DNA of 64,000 nt from an uncultured Lachnospiraceae bacterium (GTDB lineage Bacteria > Bacillota > Clostridia > Lachnospirales > Lachnospiraceae): contig CATKXR010000004.1 of the NCBI GenBank assembly GCA_949840805.1, positions 62,001-126,000 of the forward strand, in the 5' to 3' direction. Numbering within the stretch: position 1 is the first letter of the stretch; every line of letters starts with the position of its first letter. The translations under genes were made by a program, and so were the position numbers. Below the pieces are notes generated by a model, which was not told the origin of the DNA, ran no database searches, and saw nothing but the letters and a program-made list of their open reading frames with translations. This document shows positions 8,377 to 16,796 of the stretch, piece after piece.

Positions 8377-9198
8377 TCATTCCTCCATTTTTCCGCCGTA
8401 ATATTGAATCAGGACAACCGTAGTATTGTCCTGTTTTTTTACCGCTTTTGCAAGAGCCATATCCACCAGCCGTTTTGCGGAAACACGGGCATCGATCTGG
8501 TTGTCTGTCAGCATTGCCTTGATCTGGTCGCTGCTTAAGCTTTTGTACAGTCCATCGCTGCACAGCAGAAGCTGATCTCCCGGTTTTAAGGCAATCTGCC
8601 GCCGGCTCCTGCCAATCTTTTTAATATTGCCGATGCCAAGATAGCTGGTCAGTGCTTCTGCCATCCTGCCTTTTGATTCCCGGTCAAAATGTTCCCGGGT
8701 GATTTCCCCGTTGCGCAGGGAAGTTTCCAAAAAAGTTCTGTAATTCTGATCCCGGGTAAGCTGTTTTAGATCGTCTCCCCGAAGCAGATAGATCCGGCTG
8801 TCCCCTACGGACATCCATTCTGCCGTCCCGTCCCTGCCAACCACAACGGAGACAATTGTGGTTCCTGCGTCCAGCCTGTTCCCGTCCGCGGCTTTCAGCC
8901 CGTGAACCTTTGCGTCCATGCGGACTGCTTCCCGGCAGAGAAAATCTGCAAAATCCCCGGAGGGACGCTTTGTCTGATAATCTTTCAGAAGTGTATTTAC
9001 GGCTTCCCGGCTTGCCCTCTCACCGCCTGAAAGGCCGCCCATGCCGTCGCAAAGGACTGCCAGCACCCTGTCCGGTTCTGCAAGAACTCCTGCATAGTCC
9101 TGCTGTGTCTTCCGGTTTCCGATAATACTATATGCTTCCACAGAAATTTCCGCAGGAAGCTGTTCTTTCCGAAGTTGTACGATATTTAACTCATTCAT
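8377..9198 (-). CDS. PP2C-family protein Ser/Thr phosphatase
   Basis: With the ATG at 9198 the protein has 273 residues and overlaps the upstream FHA-repeat gene by 8 bases. A GTG at 9249 in the same frame would add 17 residues but has a poorer ribosome site. PP2C signatures run in order: an SIIGNRKTQQD entry, the metal-binding DGMGG (D51), GDSRIYLL, a CSDGLY motif, and QDNTTVVLI near the end. It removes phosphate from Ser/Thr and probably reverses the kinases encoded 4 bases downstream. It is cytosolic with no membrane helix. It is one of two PP2Cs in the island. Confidence 0.9.
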   Translation of the reverse strand: MNELNIVQLRKEQLPAEISVEAYSIIGNRKTQQDYAGVLAEPDRVLAVLCDGMGGLSGGERASREAVNTLLKDYQTKRPSGDFADFLCREAVRMDAKVHGLKAADGNRLDAGTTIVSVVVGRDGTAEWMSVGDSRIYLLRGDDLKQLTRDQNYRTFLETSLRNGEITREHFDRESKGRMAEALTSYLGIGNIKKIGRSRRQIALKPGDQLLLCSDGLYKSLSSDQIKAMLTDNQIDARVSAKRLVDMALAKAVKKQDNTTVVLIQYYGGKMEE

Positions 9199-10543
9199 AG
9201 GAGTCCCATAATCTTCCTTCTCTGCAGAATGCAATAAATTCAAACTCACTGTTCCCGGCCCGAATATGATCCCCGGAGGCCAGCTTTACTGCTCCCTGCA
9301 GGTTTTCCTCATTTAGAAAAACATTTTCATCTGCCTGTTTCACTGCAAAAAATTCGTTGTTCTTATCGTCATAAACGACGGCACAGGATGCAAAATCGCC
9401 CAGCTTTGCATCTCCTTTTACCGCAATATCCATTCTGTCGCTGCCGCCAAGCCGGTTGAATCCCTTACACAGCCGGTAATCCGATCCCTTCTGGGGACCG
9501 TCCGTACAAACCAGCCATCCGACTACAAACCCGGAAGGCTGTCCGGGCGCTGCGCTTTGCTGAAGCCCGGAGACTTCCGGCCGAGGCCGCGTTTTGACAG
9601 TTTCGGCTTTTTGTGCCGGAATGCTTACAGGCGGCGCTTCCGTCTGTGACGCGGCCGAGACGGCGGGAGATATGGCGATAGTGCGGTCGTCAAAAGAGGA
9701 AGCGGCCGAAACCGCCGCGGGTATGGCGATAGTGCGGTCGTCGTCCTCGTCATAAGAAGAAGTGGCAGAAGCCGTGGGTATAGCAATGGTGCGGTCGTCG
9801 TCCTCATCAAAAGAGGAAGCGGCCGAGGCGGAAGGTATGGCAATGGTGCGGTCATCATCGTCGTCATAAGAAGAAGTGGTCGAGGCCGCAGAGGGTATGG
9901 CAATGGTGCGGTCGTCGTCCTCGTCATAAGAAGAAGTGGCAGAAGCCGCGGGTATAGCAATGGTGCGGTCGTCGTCCTCGTCAAAAGAGGAAGCGGCCGA
10001 GGCCGCAGAGGGTATGGCAATAGTGCGGTCGTCGTCCTCGTCATAAGAAGCAGTAGCAGAAGCCGCAGGTATGGCAATGGTGCGGTCGTCATCTTCGTCA
10101 TATGGTAATGACTCAGAGGCAGCCGGCATTGCAATGGTGCGGTCATCGTCTTCATCATAAGCCGATTCCTGAGAGGGAGCCGGCATGGCAATGGTACGGT
10201 CATCATCTTCTTCAGAAGACGATGATGCATTGGAAGGGGGAACCGGCATAGCGACCGTGCGGTCGTCGTCTTCAAAAGAATTGCCGCCCGGCATAGCGAC
10301 CGTACTGTCGTCCTCGTCCTTCACCGAAATCTCCGGTTTTGCCGGGGCCTCCTGTTTTTTGTCTTCTCCCCTGCGGAAAAAAGAAAACCGCTTTGATTTA
10401 GGTTTCGCCTTGGCTTCCGGCTGTCCATTGTCCTTCCCGGCCTGCTGTTCTTTCTCCATTACGGGGAGTACTCCGCAGTGGGGACATTGAGAAAATTTCG
10501 TATTATCGTAGTAATGTCCCTTATCGCATCGTATAATTGCCAT
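9191..10543 (-). CDS. FHA-like protein with twelve Asp-rich Thr-x-x-Ile/Met repeats
   Basis: The 450-residue protein has three parts. The N-terminus (MAIIRCDKGHYYDNTKFSQC, then PHCG) is a Cys/His cluster. Residues 76-299 hold twelve copies of a core DDDRT(I/V)A(I/M)P, separated by Ala/Ser linkers of 8-12 residues. Residues 342-442 resemble an FHA domain (GWLVCTDGPQKGSDYRL, GFNRLGGSDRMDI), but the usual SR-x-H phosphothreonine contact is replaced by LGDFASCAVVYD. Each repeat has a Thr with Ile or Met at +3, the spacing preferred by several FHA domains, and acidic residues before it. It may be a multi-site substrate and docking scaffold. An AGGAGG site supports the start. Confidence 0.82.
   Translation of the reverse strand: MAIIRCDKGHYYDNTKFSQCPHCGVLPVMEKEQQAGKDNGQPEAKAKPKSKRFSFFRRGEDKKQEAPAKPEISVKDEDDSTVAMPGGNSFEDDDRTVAMPVPPSNASSSSEEDDDRTIAMPAPSQESAYDEDDDRTIAMPAASESLPYDEDDDRTIAIPAASATASYDEDDDRTIAIPSAASAASSFDEDDDRTIAIPAASATSSYDEDDDRTIAIPSAASTTSSYDDDDDRTIAIPSASAASSFDEDDDRTIAIPTASATSSYDEDDDRTIAIPAAVSAASSFDDRTIAISPAVSAASQTEAPPVSIPAQKAETVKTRPRPEVSGLQQSAAPGQPSGFVVGWLVCTDGPQKGSDYRLCKGFNRLGGSDRMDIAVKGDAKLGDFASCAVVYDDKNNEFFAVKQADENVFLNEENLQGAVKLASGDHIRAGNSEFEFIAFCREGRLWDSYE
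9647..10318 (-). repeat. Coding tandem repeat, 12 units of about 57-60 bases
   Basis: The DNA repeats in phase with the reading frame and gives the Thr-x-x-Ile/Met units. The threonines fall at residues 81, 96, 117, 136, 155, 174, 194, 213, 233, 252, 271 and 288 of the protein. The middle copies are most alike, which suggests recent expansion by unequal exchange; the first two and the last are divergent. The units are not palindromic and have no unique spacers, so this is not a CRISPR array. Confidence 0.9.
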
Positions 10544-10639
10544 AATATCCTCCTCAATTCTTCCGCCTTTTTACTTTTCGTTAATTGTCTGTTGAAAAAT
10601 CGAATATCCAAATGGTTGTCCTGAGGCTATAAACAGCCG

Positions 10640-11365
10640 TTAATCCATCCATACCGCCACTGCAGAATAATTATCCATATTGGTTCCGTGGCCGTTTTTG
10701 CAGATGATGGCCTGCATAGCTTCTATCCATGCATCGGGACTGGCAGCTTTTTTTAAGGTGGATTCCATTTTCTTTTCCTCAATCAGCTCCCAAAATCCGT
10801 CCGTACATAACAAAAAAGCCTGCCTGCCTGCCCGTTTGACAACTTCAGACTCCTGATAGTTTACTTCTTCCGTATCTGTTCCAAGAACCCGCAGAAGGCG
10901 GTTCCTGTCCGGATGATGGCGGATCGCTTTTTCTTTAATCTCACCTGCTGAAACAAGCATTTGAGGTACACTGTGATCCAGGGTTCTCTCCCTGATCTTT
11001 CCGTTAAAAAAATAATACAGGCGGGAGTCTCCTATATGCCCCCAACGGAGGTGTTCCTTCTCAACATCTAAAATCACCAGGGTTGTCTTCATATCCCGGC
11101 ATGTCCGGTCCTCCTGCTGGCGTTTAACAATCGAATCCTGGGCAGCTTCAAATGCGTCCCGCAGAAAGGTTTCTTTATTTTCTCTTGCTGCGAATGTTTT
11201 GACAGCCGTTTCCACTGCCAGCCGGGAAGCTACTTCTCCTTTTCCGTGTCCGCCCAGGCCGTCTGCCAGGAGAAAACAATAGGTCTCCTCGTCCTGGTAC
11301 ATTCCCACGCTGTCCTCATTATTTTCTCTGTTGCCCTTGTCGCTGAATAACGAAAATCTGATCAT
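10640..11365 (-). CDS. PP2C-family protein Ser/Thr phosphatase, first gene of the signalling operon
   Basis: The 241-residue, single-domain cytosolic protein has PP2C motifs in order: RENNEDS (metal Asp 18), LLADGLGGHGKGE (D35), WGHIGDSRLYYF, CTDGFWEL and MDNYSAVAVWMD at the C-terminus. It is about the usual length of PrpC/Stp phosphatases. It is the first gene after the promoter at 11391-11418, with a GAGGT ribosome site. PrpC normally sits beside a single PASTA kinase; here it heads a larger island with a second PP2C. It probably keeps kinase outputs low when no signal is present. Confidence 0.92.
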   Translation of the reverse strand: MIRFSLFSDKGNRENNEDSVGMYQDEETYCFLLADGLGGHGKGEVASRLAVETAVKTFAARENKETFLRDAFEAAQDSIVKRQQEDRTCRDMKTTLVILDVEKEHLRWGHIGDSRLYYFFNGKIRERTLDHSVPQMLVSAGEIKEKAIRHHPDRNRLLRVLGTDTEEVNYQESEVVKRAGRQAFLLCTDGFWELIEEKKMESTLKKAASPDAWIEAMQAIICKNGHGTNMDNYSAVAVWMD

Positions 11366-11390
11366 CGATATACCTCGCTAAGTGTTCTTA

Positions 11391-11418
11391 ATTATATCAT
11401 AAAGACAATATTTGTCAA
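11391..11418 (-). promoter_or_regulatory. Sigma-A promoter of the kinase/phosphatase island
   Basis: On the minus strand a perfect TTGACA (11418-11413) is followed by a 16-base spacer and a perfect TATAAT (11396-11391). It lies 26 bases before the ATG of the first PP2C gene, so the leader is short. No other promoter this good was seen within the island, which favours one long transcript. Confidence 0.85.
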
Positions 11419-11627
11419 AGTATAATCCGCATGCTGTCAGTATATGTATAACCGAATAATAATCACGTATAAAAATTATATCATCGAGAAATGTCAAAAA
11501 CAAGTTTTTTGCAAGACTTCTTTGTATATTTTATTGTTTTAAGCAGGAAGCTTTTATCGAAAGTCTGTAAGAAAAAATATATGGAGCAAAAAGCGAAATA
11601 ATATAGATTTTTCTTTTCGGAATGTAA
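11419..11627. other. AT-rich intergenic stretch, no gene seen
   Basis: This stretch lies between the island promoter and the glnN terminator. It is AT-rich and contains no reading frame with a credible ribosome site. No tRNA or structured RNA was recognised. It may contain further upstream regulatory sites for the signalling operon, but none could be named. Confidence 0.5.
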
Positions 11628-11677
11628 AAAATTAAGAAATGCCAGAACCCCTGCCTCGGCAAAAGGTTCCGGCATTC
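11628..11677 (-). terminator. Intrinsic terminator of glnN
   Basis: A 12-base-pair stem with one G-U pair has arms at 11638-11649 and 11665-11676, around a 15-base loop. On the minus-strand transcript it is followed by a U-rich run (TTCTTAATTTTTTAC). It starts 12 bases after the glnN stop codon. Confidence 0.8.
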
Positions 11678-11688
11678 ATTCCTAAATC

Positions 11689-13806
11689 TTACACTTCAAA
11701 AATCAAATCTCCATAGCTGGGGAACGGCCACAGCTCTTTATCCACAATCATCTCCAAACGGTCTGCCGGGGCTCTCAGAGCCTCCATAGCCGGAACCACT
11801 TTGTCATGGTAGGCATGGGCTTTCGTCATCCCGTCTTCCATACCGGCGCATTTTTCCGTAACATCCGTAAGCGCCGCCAGAGCCACTTTCATATCAGAGA
11901 GCATGGCTGAGGTTTCCGTCAGAAGTTCCGTCTGCACGCTGGTATCCGCTTCCGGGCATGCTGCCTTTACCTCGTTAAGAGATTTGGCAAGCTGGGTTGC
12001 ATATTTAATCGCAGCGGGGATGATCTGCTTCCCTGCCATATCGATCATGGTCTTGGCTTCAATATTGATGACCTTGGAATAGGCTTCATACTCCACTTCG
12101 GCACGGGACTTCAATTCCGCGCGGGTAAATACCCCGAATCCCTCGTACAGCTTTACCGCTTTTTCCGTGGTTAAGGCCGGGATGGCGTCCACCATGGAGC
12201 GGATGTTGGGAAGGCCGCGTTTTTCCGCCTCCTGAACCCAGGCGTCCGAATAGCCGTTGCCATTGAAAATAATCCTCTTGTGTTCCTTTAAAAGCTTCTT
12301 AATCAAATCGTGGACTGCCATATCAAAGTCTTCCGCATTTTCCAGCTCGTCTGCCGCTTCCTTAAATGCCTCTGCCACAATGGTGTTCAGCACGACGTTA
12401 GGCGGGGCGATAGAATCGGAAGATCCTACCATACGAAATTCGAATTTATTTCCCGTAAAGGCAAAAGGCGAGGTGCGGTTCCGGTCCGTGGCGTCCTGGT
12501 CTAAGTCAGGAAGAGTCGCCACGCCTGTTCTTAGCGTACCGCCTTTCTTGGAATGGGTCGCCTCGCCGGTGCTGCAGAGCTGATCGATCACATCCTCAAG
12601 CTGTTCGCCTAAAAACACGGAAATAATGGCCGGAGGAGCTTCGTTGGCTCCCAGCCGGTGGTCATTTCCCACATCTGCCGCCGACTCCCGAAGAAGATCC
12701 GCATGGATATCCACCGCTTTCAGGATACATCCCAAAACCAGCAAAAACTGGACGTTTTCATGAGGCGTTTCTCCCGGGCTTAAAAGGTTTACTCCGTCAT
12801 CCGAGGTCAGTGACCAGTTATTGTGTTTACCGGAGCCGTTTACTCCTGCAAAAGGCTTTTCGTGAAGCAGGCAGGTCAGCCCGTGGCGTCCGGCCACTTT
12901 TTTCAGTGTTTCCATTATCATCTGGTTGTGGTCCACCGCCAGGTTGGCCTGGTCGTAAATCGGAGCCAGCTCATGCTGTGCCGGGGCCACCTCGTTATGC
13001 TGGGTTTTTGCTGTCACGCCCAGTTTCCACAGTTCTTCGTTGACTTCTTTCATATAAGAACCGATCCGCTCGCGGATCGCGCCAAAATAGTGATCTTCCA
13101 GTTCCTGCCCTTTTGGCGGCATGGCGCCGAATAAAGTACGTCCTGCATAGATCAGATCTTTTCTCTGAAGATACTTGGCCCGGTCCACCAGGAAGTATTC
13201 CTGTTCCGGTCCCACGGACGGGCATACCCGTTTGGCGGTGGTATTGCCAAACAGCCGTAAAATCCTTAAGGACTGCTTATCGATGGCCTGCATTGACCGG
13301 AGAAGCGGTGTCTTCTGGTCCAGGGCCTCGCCTTTGTAAGAACAAAAGGCAGTGGGGATACAGAGTGTGACACCGATGGCATCCTGCCGCAGAAATGCCG
13401 GCGATGTACAGTCCCATGCGGTATATCCTCTGGCCTCGAAGGTGGCGCGCAGCCCTCCGGACGGGAAGGAAGATGCGTCCGGTTCCCCTTTGATCAGCTC
13501 CTTGCCGGAAAACTCCATGATGACCTTTCCTTCAGTATCCGGCGCCGAGATAAAGGAATCGTGCTTTTCGGCGGTCACTCCGGTTAAAGGCTGGAACCAG
13601 TGGGTATAGTGAGTGGCGCCCCTTTCTATGGCCCAGTCTTTCATGGCATGGGCGACGACATCTGCAATGGAAGGATCCAGTTCCGCGCCGTCTTCAATGG
13701 TCTTTTTCATTTTCTTAAATACGCTCTTAGGCAGACGCTCTCTCATTACTGTCTCGTTGAACACGTTTTTGCCAAATATTTCTGCTACCTTTACGATCTC
13801 GCTCAT
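11689..13806 (-). CDS. glnN: Type III glutamine synthetase
   Basis: The enzyme makes glutamine from glutamate, ammonia and ATP in the cytosol. The 705-residue length and the start [20 protein letters not shown] are typical of the GSIII family of Bacteroidetes, Clostridia and cyanobacteria, and far longer than type I (about 450). Family stretches are visible: [47 protein letters not shown] and [19 protein letters not shown]. The start at 13806 is chosen over upstream in-frame starts because it matches the family N-terminus and follows a good site (GAGAGGAAAGG). The gene stands alone between its own promoter and terminator. No ammonium-transporter or PII gene is adjacent. Confidence 0.96.
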   Translation of the reverse strand: MSEIVKVAEIFGKNVFNETVMRERLPKSVFKKMKKTIEDGAELDPSIADVVAHAMKDWAIERGATHYTHWFQPLTGVTAEKHDSFISAPDTEGKVIMEFSGKELIKGEPDASSFPSGGLRATFEARGYTAWDCTSPAFLRQDAIGVTLCIPTAFCSYKGEALDQKTPLLRSMQAIDKQSLRILRLFGNTTAKRVCPSVGPEQEYFLVDRAKYLQRKDLIYAGRTLFGAMPPKGQELEDHYFGAIRERIGSYMKEVNEELWKLGVTAKTQHNEVAPAQHELAPIYDQANLAVDHNQMIMETLKKVAGRHGLTCLLHEKPFAGVNGSGKHNNWSLTSDDGVNLLSPGETPHENVQFLLVLGCILKAVDIHADLLRESAADVGNDHRLGANEAPPAIISVFLGEQLEDVIDQLCSTGEATHSKKGGTLRTGVATLPDLDQDATDRNRTSPFAFTGNKFEFRMVGSSDSIAPPNVVLNTIVAEAFKEAADELENAEDFDMAVHDLIKKLLKEHKRIIFNGNGYSDAWVQEAEKRGLPNIRSMVDAIPALTTEKAVKLYEGFGVFTRAELKSRAEVEYEAYSKVINIEAKTMIDMAGKQIIPAAIKYATQLAKSLNEVKAACPEADTSVQTELLTETSAMLSDMKVALAALTDVTEKCAGMEDGMTKAHAYHDKVVPAMEALRAPADRLEMIVDKELWPFPSYGDLIFEV

Positions 13807-13956
13807 AGGTTTTCCTTTCCTCTCCTCAAAATACCTGTCTCCGTTTTCCGGAACCGGTACAGGTTTCAACAGTCTGCCCTGCGGGGCATGCCCGTCCGCA
13901 ACAGCAGAAAAGGCGTCCTTCCTCATTTCCTTGGAAGAACACCTTCGTTCCTTATT

Positions 13957-13985
13957 AAAATAAACCATCTGCTCTGAAATTGCAA
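13957..13985 (-). promoter_or_regulatory. Probable sigma-A promoter of glnN
   Basis: On the minus strand TTGCAA (13985-13980) is spaced 17 bases from TATTTT (13962-13957). It would give a leader of about 140 bases before the glnN start. No known riboswitch was recognised in the leader. The -10 is imperfect, so the assignment is moderate. Confidence 0.5.
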
Positions 13986-14051
13986 GCACTTTTTTGATTT
14001 TTTTAATCCGGACGGGATAACAGACTGGCAGGGACAGCCGGAAAATTCATC

Positions 14052-14080
14052 TTGTTTTATGGGTAATAACGTGATAGAAT
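14052..14080 (+). promoter_or_regulatory. Probable promoter of the MATE gene
   Basis: TTGTTT, a 17-base spacer and TAGAAT precede the MATE start by about 45 bases. It is divergent from the glnN promoter. Confidence 0.5.
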
Positions 14081-14123
14081 CAGTTCTACACGCAAAAATA
14101 CCATGAACAGGAGGAGAAAACCT

Positions 14124-15491
14124 ATGGAACTTAACCAGAAAGCAGATCTGTTTGAATGTACCCCCATTGCCAGGGCAGTTGCCCAGTTGACGATTCCTAC
14201 AATTTTAAGTTCTCTGGTAATGGTGATTTACAATATGGCAGATACTTATTTTGTGGGAATGGTCAATGACCCGGTACAAAATGCTGCCGTGGCCCTTGCC
14301 GCTCCTGTACTGCTGGCGTTTAACGCAGTAAACAACCTGTTTGGCGTAGGCAGTTCCAGTATGATGAGCCGTGCCTTAGGGAGCAGGGATTATGAGACGG
14401 TGCGGCGCAGCTCTGCTTTTGGTTTTTACTGTTCCCTGATCTGCGGGGCAGTGTTTTCCCTGCTGTGCCTGATTTTCCGCGAGCCTTTACTGGTGCTTTT
14501 GGGGGCGGATGCAAACACGGCGGCCGCCACCGGCGAGTATCTGAAGTGGACCGTGATCTGCGGGGCGGCGCCTGCCATCTTAAATGTGGTAATGGCATAT
14601 ATGGTAAGGTCGGAAGGGGCTGCCCTTCATGCCAGTGTGGGGACTATGAGCGGCTGTATTTTAAATATTATCCTGGATCCTGTTTTTATCCTGCCGTGGG
14701 GACTTAATATGGGGGCAGCAGGAGCCGGCCTTGCGACTTTTCTTTCTAACTGTGTGGCCTGCCTGTACTTTTTCGTCCTGCTTTACGTGAAACGGAAGAG
14801 CACTTTTGTTTGTATACTTCCTCATAAGTTCAGTCTGCAGCGGGCGGTGGTCTTAGGAATCTGCGGAGTGGGGATTCCGGCGTCCATCCAGAATCTTTTG
14901 AATGTGACGGGAATGACCATTCTGAATAATTTCACGTCTTCTTACGGCGCCGATGCGGTGGCGGCCATGGGGATCACTCAGAAGATCAATATGGTCCCGG
15001 TGCAGGTGGCATTGGGATTTTCCCAGGGAATCATGCCGTTAATCAGCTACAACTATGCCAGCGGAAATATAAAGAGGATGAAAGAGGGGCTTTTGTTTGT
15101 GGCAAAGCTAATGATGCCGGCTATGGTGGTGGTATCGCTGCTCTATTATCTGGGGGCAGGGGCTTTGATCGGGGCATTTATGAAAAACGAAACTATTATT
15201 GCATATGGAAGCCGCTTCTTAAGAGGGTTCTGCTTAGGCCTGCCGTTCCTCTGTATGGATTTTCTTGCAGTGGGCGTGTTCCAGGCTATCGGGCTGGGGA
15301 AAGCGGCGCTGCTGTTTGCCATTTTAAGGAAGATTGCCCTGGAGATTCCGGCGTTGTACGTGCTGAACTTTTTCTTCCCGCTTTACGGGCTTTCTTATGC
15401 CCAGTTTACGGCGGAATTCGTTTTGGCGGCCGCGGCAGTGATTATGCTGGGGCGGATTTTCGGGCGGCTTCAAAAAGGGGAGAAGATCTAA
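14124..15491 (+). CDS. MATE-family multidrug/cation exporter
   Basis: The 455-residue membrane protein has about twelve hydrophobic segments. Its N-terminal helix pattern (PIARAVAQLTIPTILSSLVM, then YNMADTYFVGM) is typical of MATE (NorM/DinF-like) exporters, which expel cationic drugs in exchange for Na+ or H+. The two halves show the usual internal repeat, each with an aromatic/Pro-rich first helix. The ATG at 14124 is chosen because AGGAGG sits 8 bases upstream; an earlier in-frame ATG at 14103 has no such site. The gene is probably monocistronic. The substrate cannot be predicted from sequence. Confidence 0.9.
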   Translation: MELNQKADLFECTPIARAVAQLTIPTILSSLVMVIYNMADTYFVGMVNDPVQNAAVALAAPVLLAFNAVNNLFGVGSSSMMSRALGSRDYETVRRSSAFGFYCSLICGAVFSLLCLIFREPLLVLLGADANTAAATGEYLKWTVICGAAPAILNVVMAYMVRSEGAALHASVGTMSGCILNIILDPVFILPWGLNMGAAGAGLATFLSNCVACLYFFVLLYVKRKSTFVCILPHKFSLQRAVVLGICGVGIPASIQNLLNVTGMTILNNFTSSYGADAVAAMGITQKINMVPVQVALGFSQGIMPLISYNYASGNIKRMKEGLLFVAKLMMPAMVVVSLLYYLGAGALIGAFMKNETIIAYGSRFLRGFCLGLPFLCMDFLAVGVFQAIGLGKAALLFAILRKIALEIPALYVLNFFFPLYGLSYAQFTAEFVLAAAAVIMLGRIFGRLQKGEKI

Positions 15492-15500
15492 CGGCAGATG

Positions 15501-16595
15501 TTAATCTTTTAGCATCTGTTTCATAGCATCATGGAGAAGCTTGTAGCTTTCCTCACTGGCGGCCACGTAGGGCGAGTCGATCAGATAATCTTCCAGGGTT
15601 TTGAGCTGGGTTTCGGTTCCTTCAATTCCCAGCTCCTGGATGGACAAAGGCATATCCATGTCGGCCATATATTGTTTTAATGCCTCTTTATCCTGGGGAA
15701 GGCGGTTGTAATAAAGCTGGGTGAACAAACCTACCGCCACGATTTCGCCATGAAGGGCATTTTTGGCTTCCCGGGTGAAAAAGGTACGCACACCGTCATA
15801 GATCATATGGCCCAGGGCAGACTGAGAGAAGCTCTTGGTAATATTGGCAATGACCCCGGTGACGGCTATGTTGATAAAGGTCACATCATACACTGCCTTG
15901 GTGAGTCTTTTCTCACGGATGTCGGCAATGGCCTGGGGGCCGTACTCTTTTAACACTTCATAGGTGTAAGCGGCCATGTTGTAAGCGGAAAACAGGTCGA
16001 TTTTATTATCTTCCAGCAGCATGACAGGTTTTCCGTTCTGGATTTCGATTTTTTTGGCCATGGCGTCCAGGATGCCGGCAGCCGCGTAGCGGATGGGGCA
16101 TTCGGCGATGGTCTGCATATCCACCAGGACGGCGTCCAGTTCATGTTCAAATCTCCAGCAATTTTTTTTGGCTCCCTCCGGGGTATACATCACGCTCATT
16201 GAGGTGAAGGCGGCGCATGTGGCGATGGAGGTGGGAATGTTAATGCAGCCTACATGGGCGTTTTCGGCCACGGCTTTAGATAAGTCCATGATTACGCCGC
16301 CGCCGATCCCCACAACTTCATCACACCCTAAGTCCGTTACTTTTTTTCCCAGCTCAGCGGCGGATTCATAGGAGCATTGGCCTTTGTAAAGTTCTACCAC
16401 ATATTCTATCCCGGCAGCCTCTATTCCAGGAAGCAGCCGGTCTTTAGTTACGGCGAACGCCGTATTGCCGGCAAGCAAAAATGCTTTTTTGCCGAACCGG
16501 GCAATTTCTTCTCCGCACTGTTCAAGCAGATTTTCCTCCTGGCGGTAGCGTCCCGCTCCAAATTTGATAGCAGCATCCAGAATGATTTTTTCCAT
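15501..16595 (-). CDS. GldA-like metal-dependent polyol/alcohol dehydrogenase
   Basis: The 364-residue enzyme belongs to the glycerol dehydrogenase branch of iron-containing alcohol dehydrogenases. The NAD-binding motif is GIGGGVIMDLSKAVA, and the family stretch PTSIATCAAFTSMSVMYT follows. Metal ligands can be placed at D177 (ILDAMAK), H263 (LGHMIYDG) and H282 (LHGEI). It would oxidise a vicinal diol such as glycerol, or a related phosphorylated or amino alcohol, with NAD+. An AAGGAGGGT ribosome site supports the start. The LysR regulator at 16797-17744 lies upstream on the same strand. The natural substrate is not evident and GldA itself is only one option. Confidence 0.85.
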   Translation of the reverse strand: MEKIILDAAIKFGAGRYRQEENLLEQCGEEIARFGKKAFLLAGNTAFAVTKDRLLPGIEAAGIEYVVELYKGQCSYESAAELGKKVTDLGCDEVVGIGGGVIMDLSKAVAENAHVGCINIPTSIATCAAFTSMSVMYTPEGAKKNCWRFEHELDAVLVDMQTIAECPIRYAAAGILDAMAKKIEIQNGKPVMLLEDNKIDLFSAYNMAAYTYEVLKEYGPQAIADIREKRLTKAVYDVTFINIAVTGVIANITKSFSQSALGHMIYDGVRTFFTREAKNALHGEIVAVGLFTQLYYNRLPQDKEALKQYMADMDMPLSIQELGIEGTETQLKTLEDYLIDSPYVAASEESYKLLHDAMKQMLKD

Positions 16596-16728
16596 GTTTT
16601 GTACCCTCCTTGTTTGACTGGGTATTTCGGAATCGCTCTTAAACTAATTTCCAGAAATATCCTGTAGATTTTGCAACTTGTTGGTATTACCATAACAGAA
16701 GAGGGTACCGGTTTCAACAGGATGAACG

Positions 16729-16765
16729 AAAAGCAGACAGATCCATAGAGATATATCTGCTTTTT
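16729..16765 (-). terminator. Probable terminator after the first LysR gene
   Basis: A stem pairs AAAAGCAGA with TCTGCTTTT, partly extended inward, and lies just past the stop of the LysR gene at 16797 on the minus strand. The transcript ends with a U-rich run. The inner part of the stem is imperfect. Confidence 0.5.
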
Positions 16766-16796
16766 ATACAAATTTGTCTGTTTTGGCCGGCTTTGT

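Noticed and set aside
9199-9249. GTG start giving the second PP2C 17 more residues
   Set aside because: The preceding bases contain no good ribosome site and the extra residues lie before the PP2C domain; it cannot be fully excluded.
9625-10275. Second frame through the FHA repeat region, and the impression of a CRISPR-like repeat
   Set aside because: The repeats are in phase with the FHA gene and have no unique spacers or palindromes; the alternative frame only mirrors the repeat.
13807-13989. N-terminal extension of glnN by 61 residues
   Set aside because: The extension lacks family similarity, and the ATG at 13806 has both the conserved N-terminus and a strong ribosome site.
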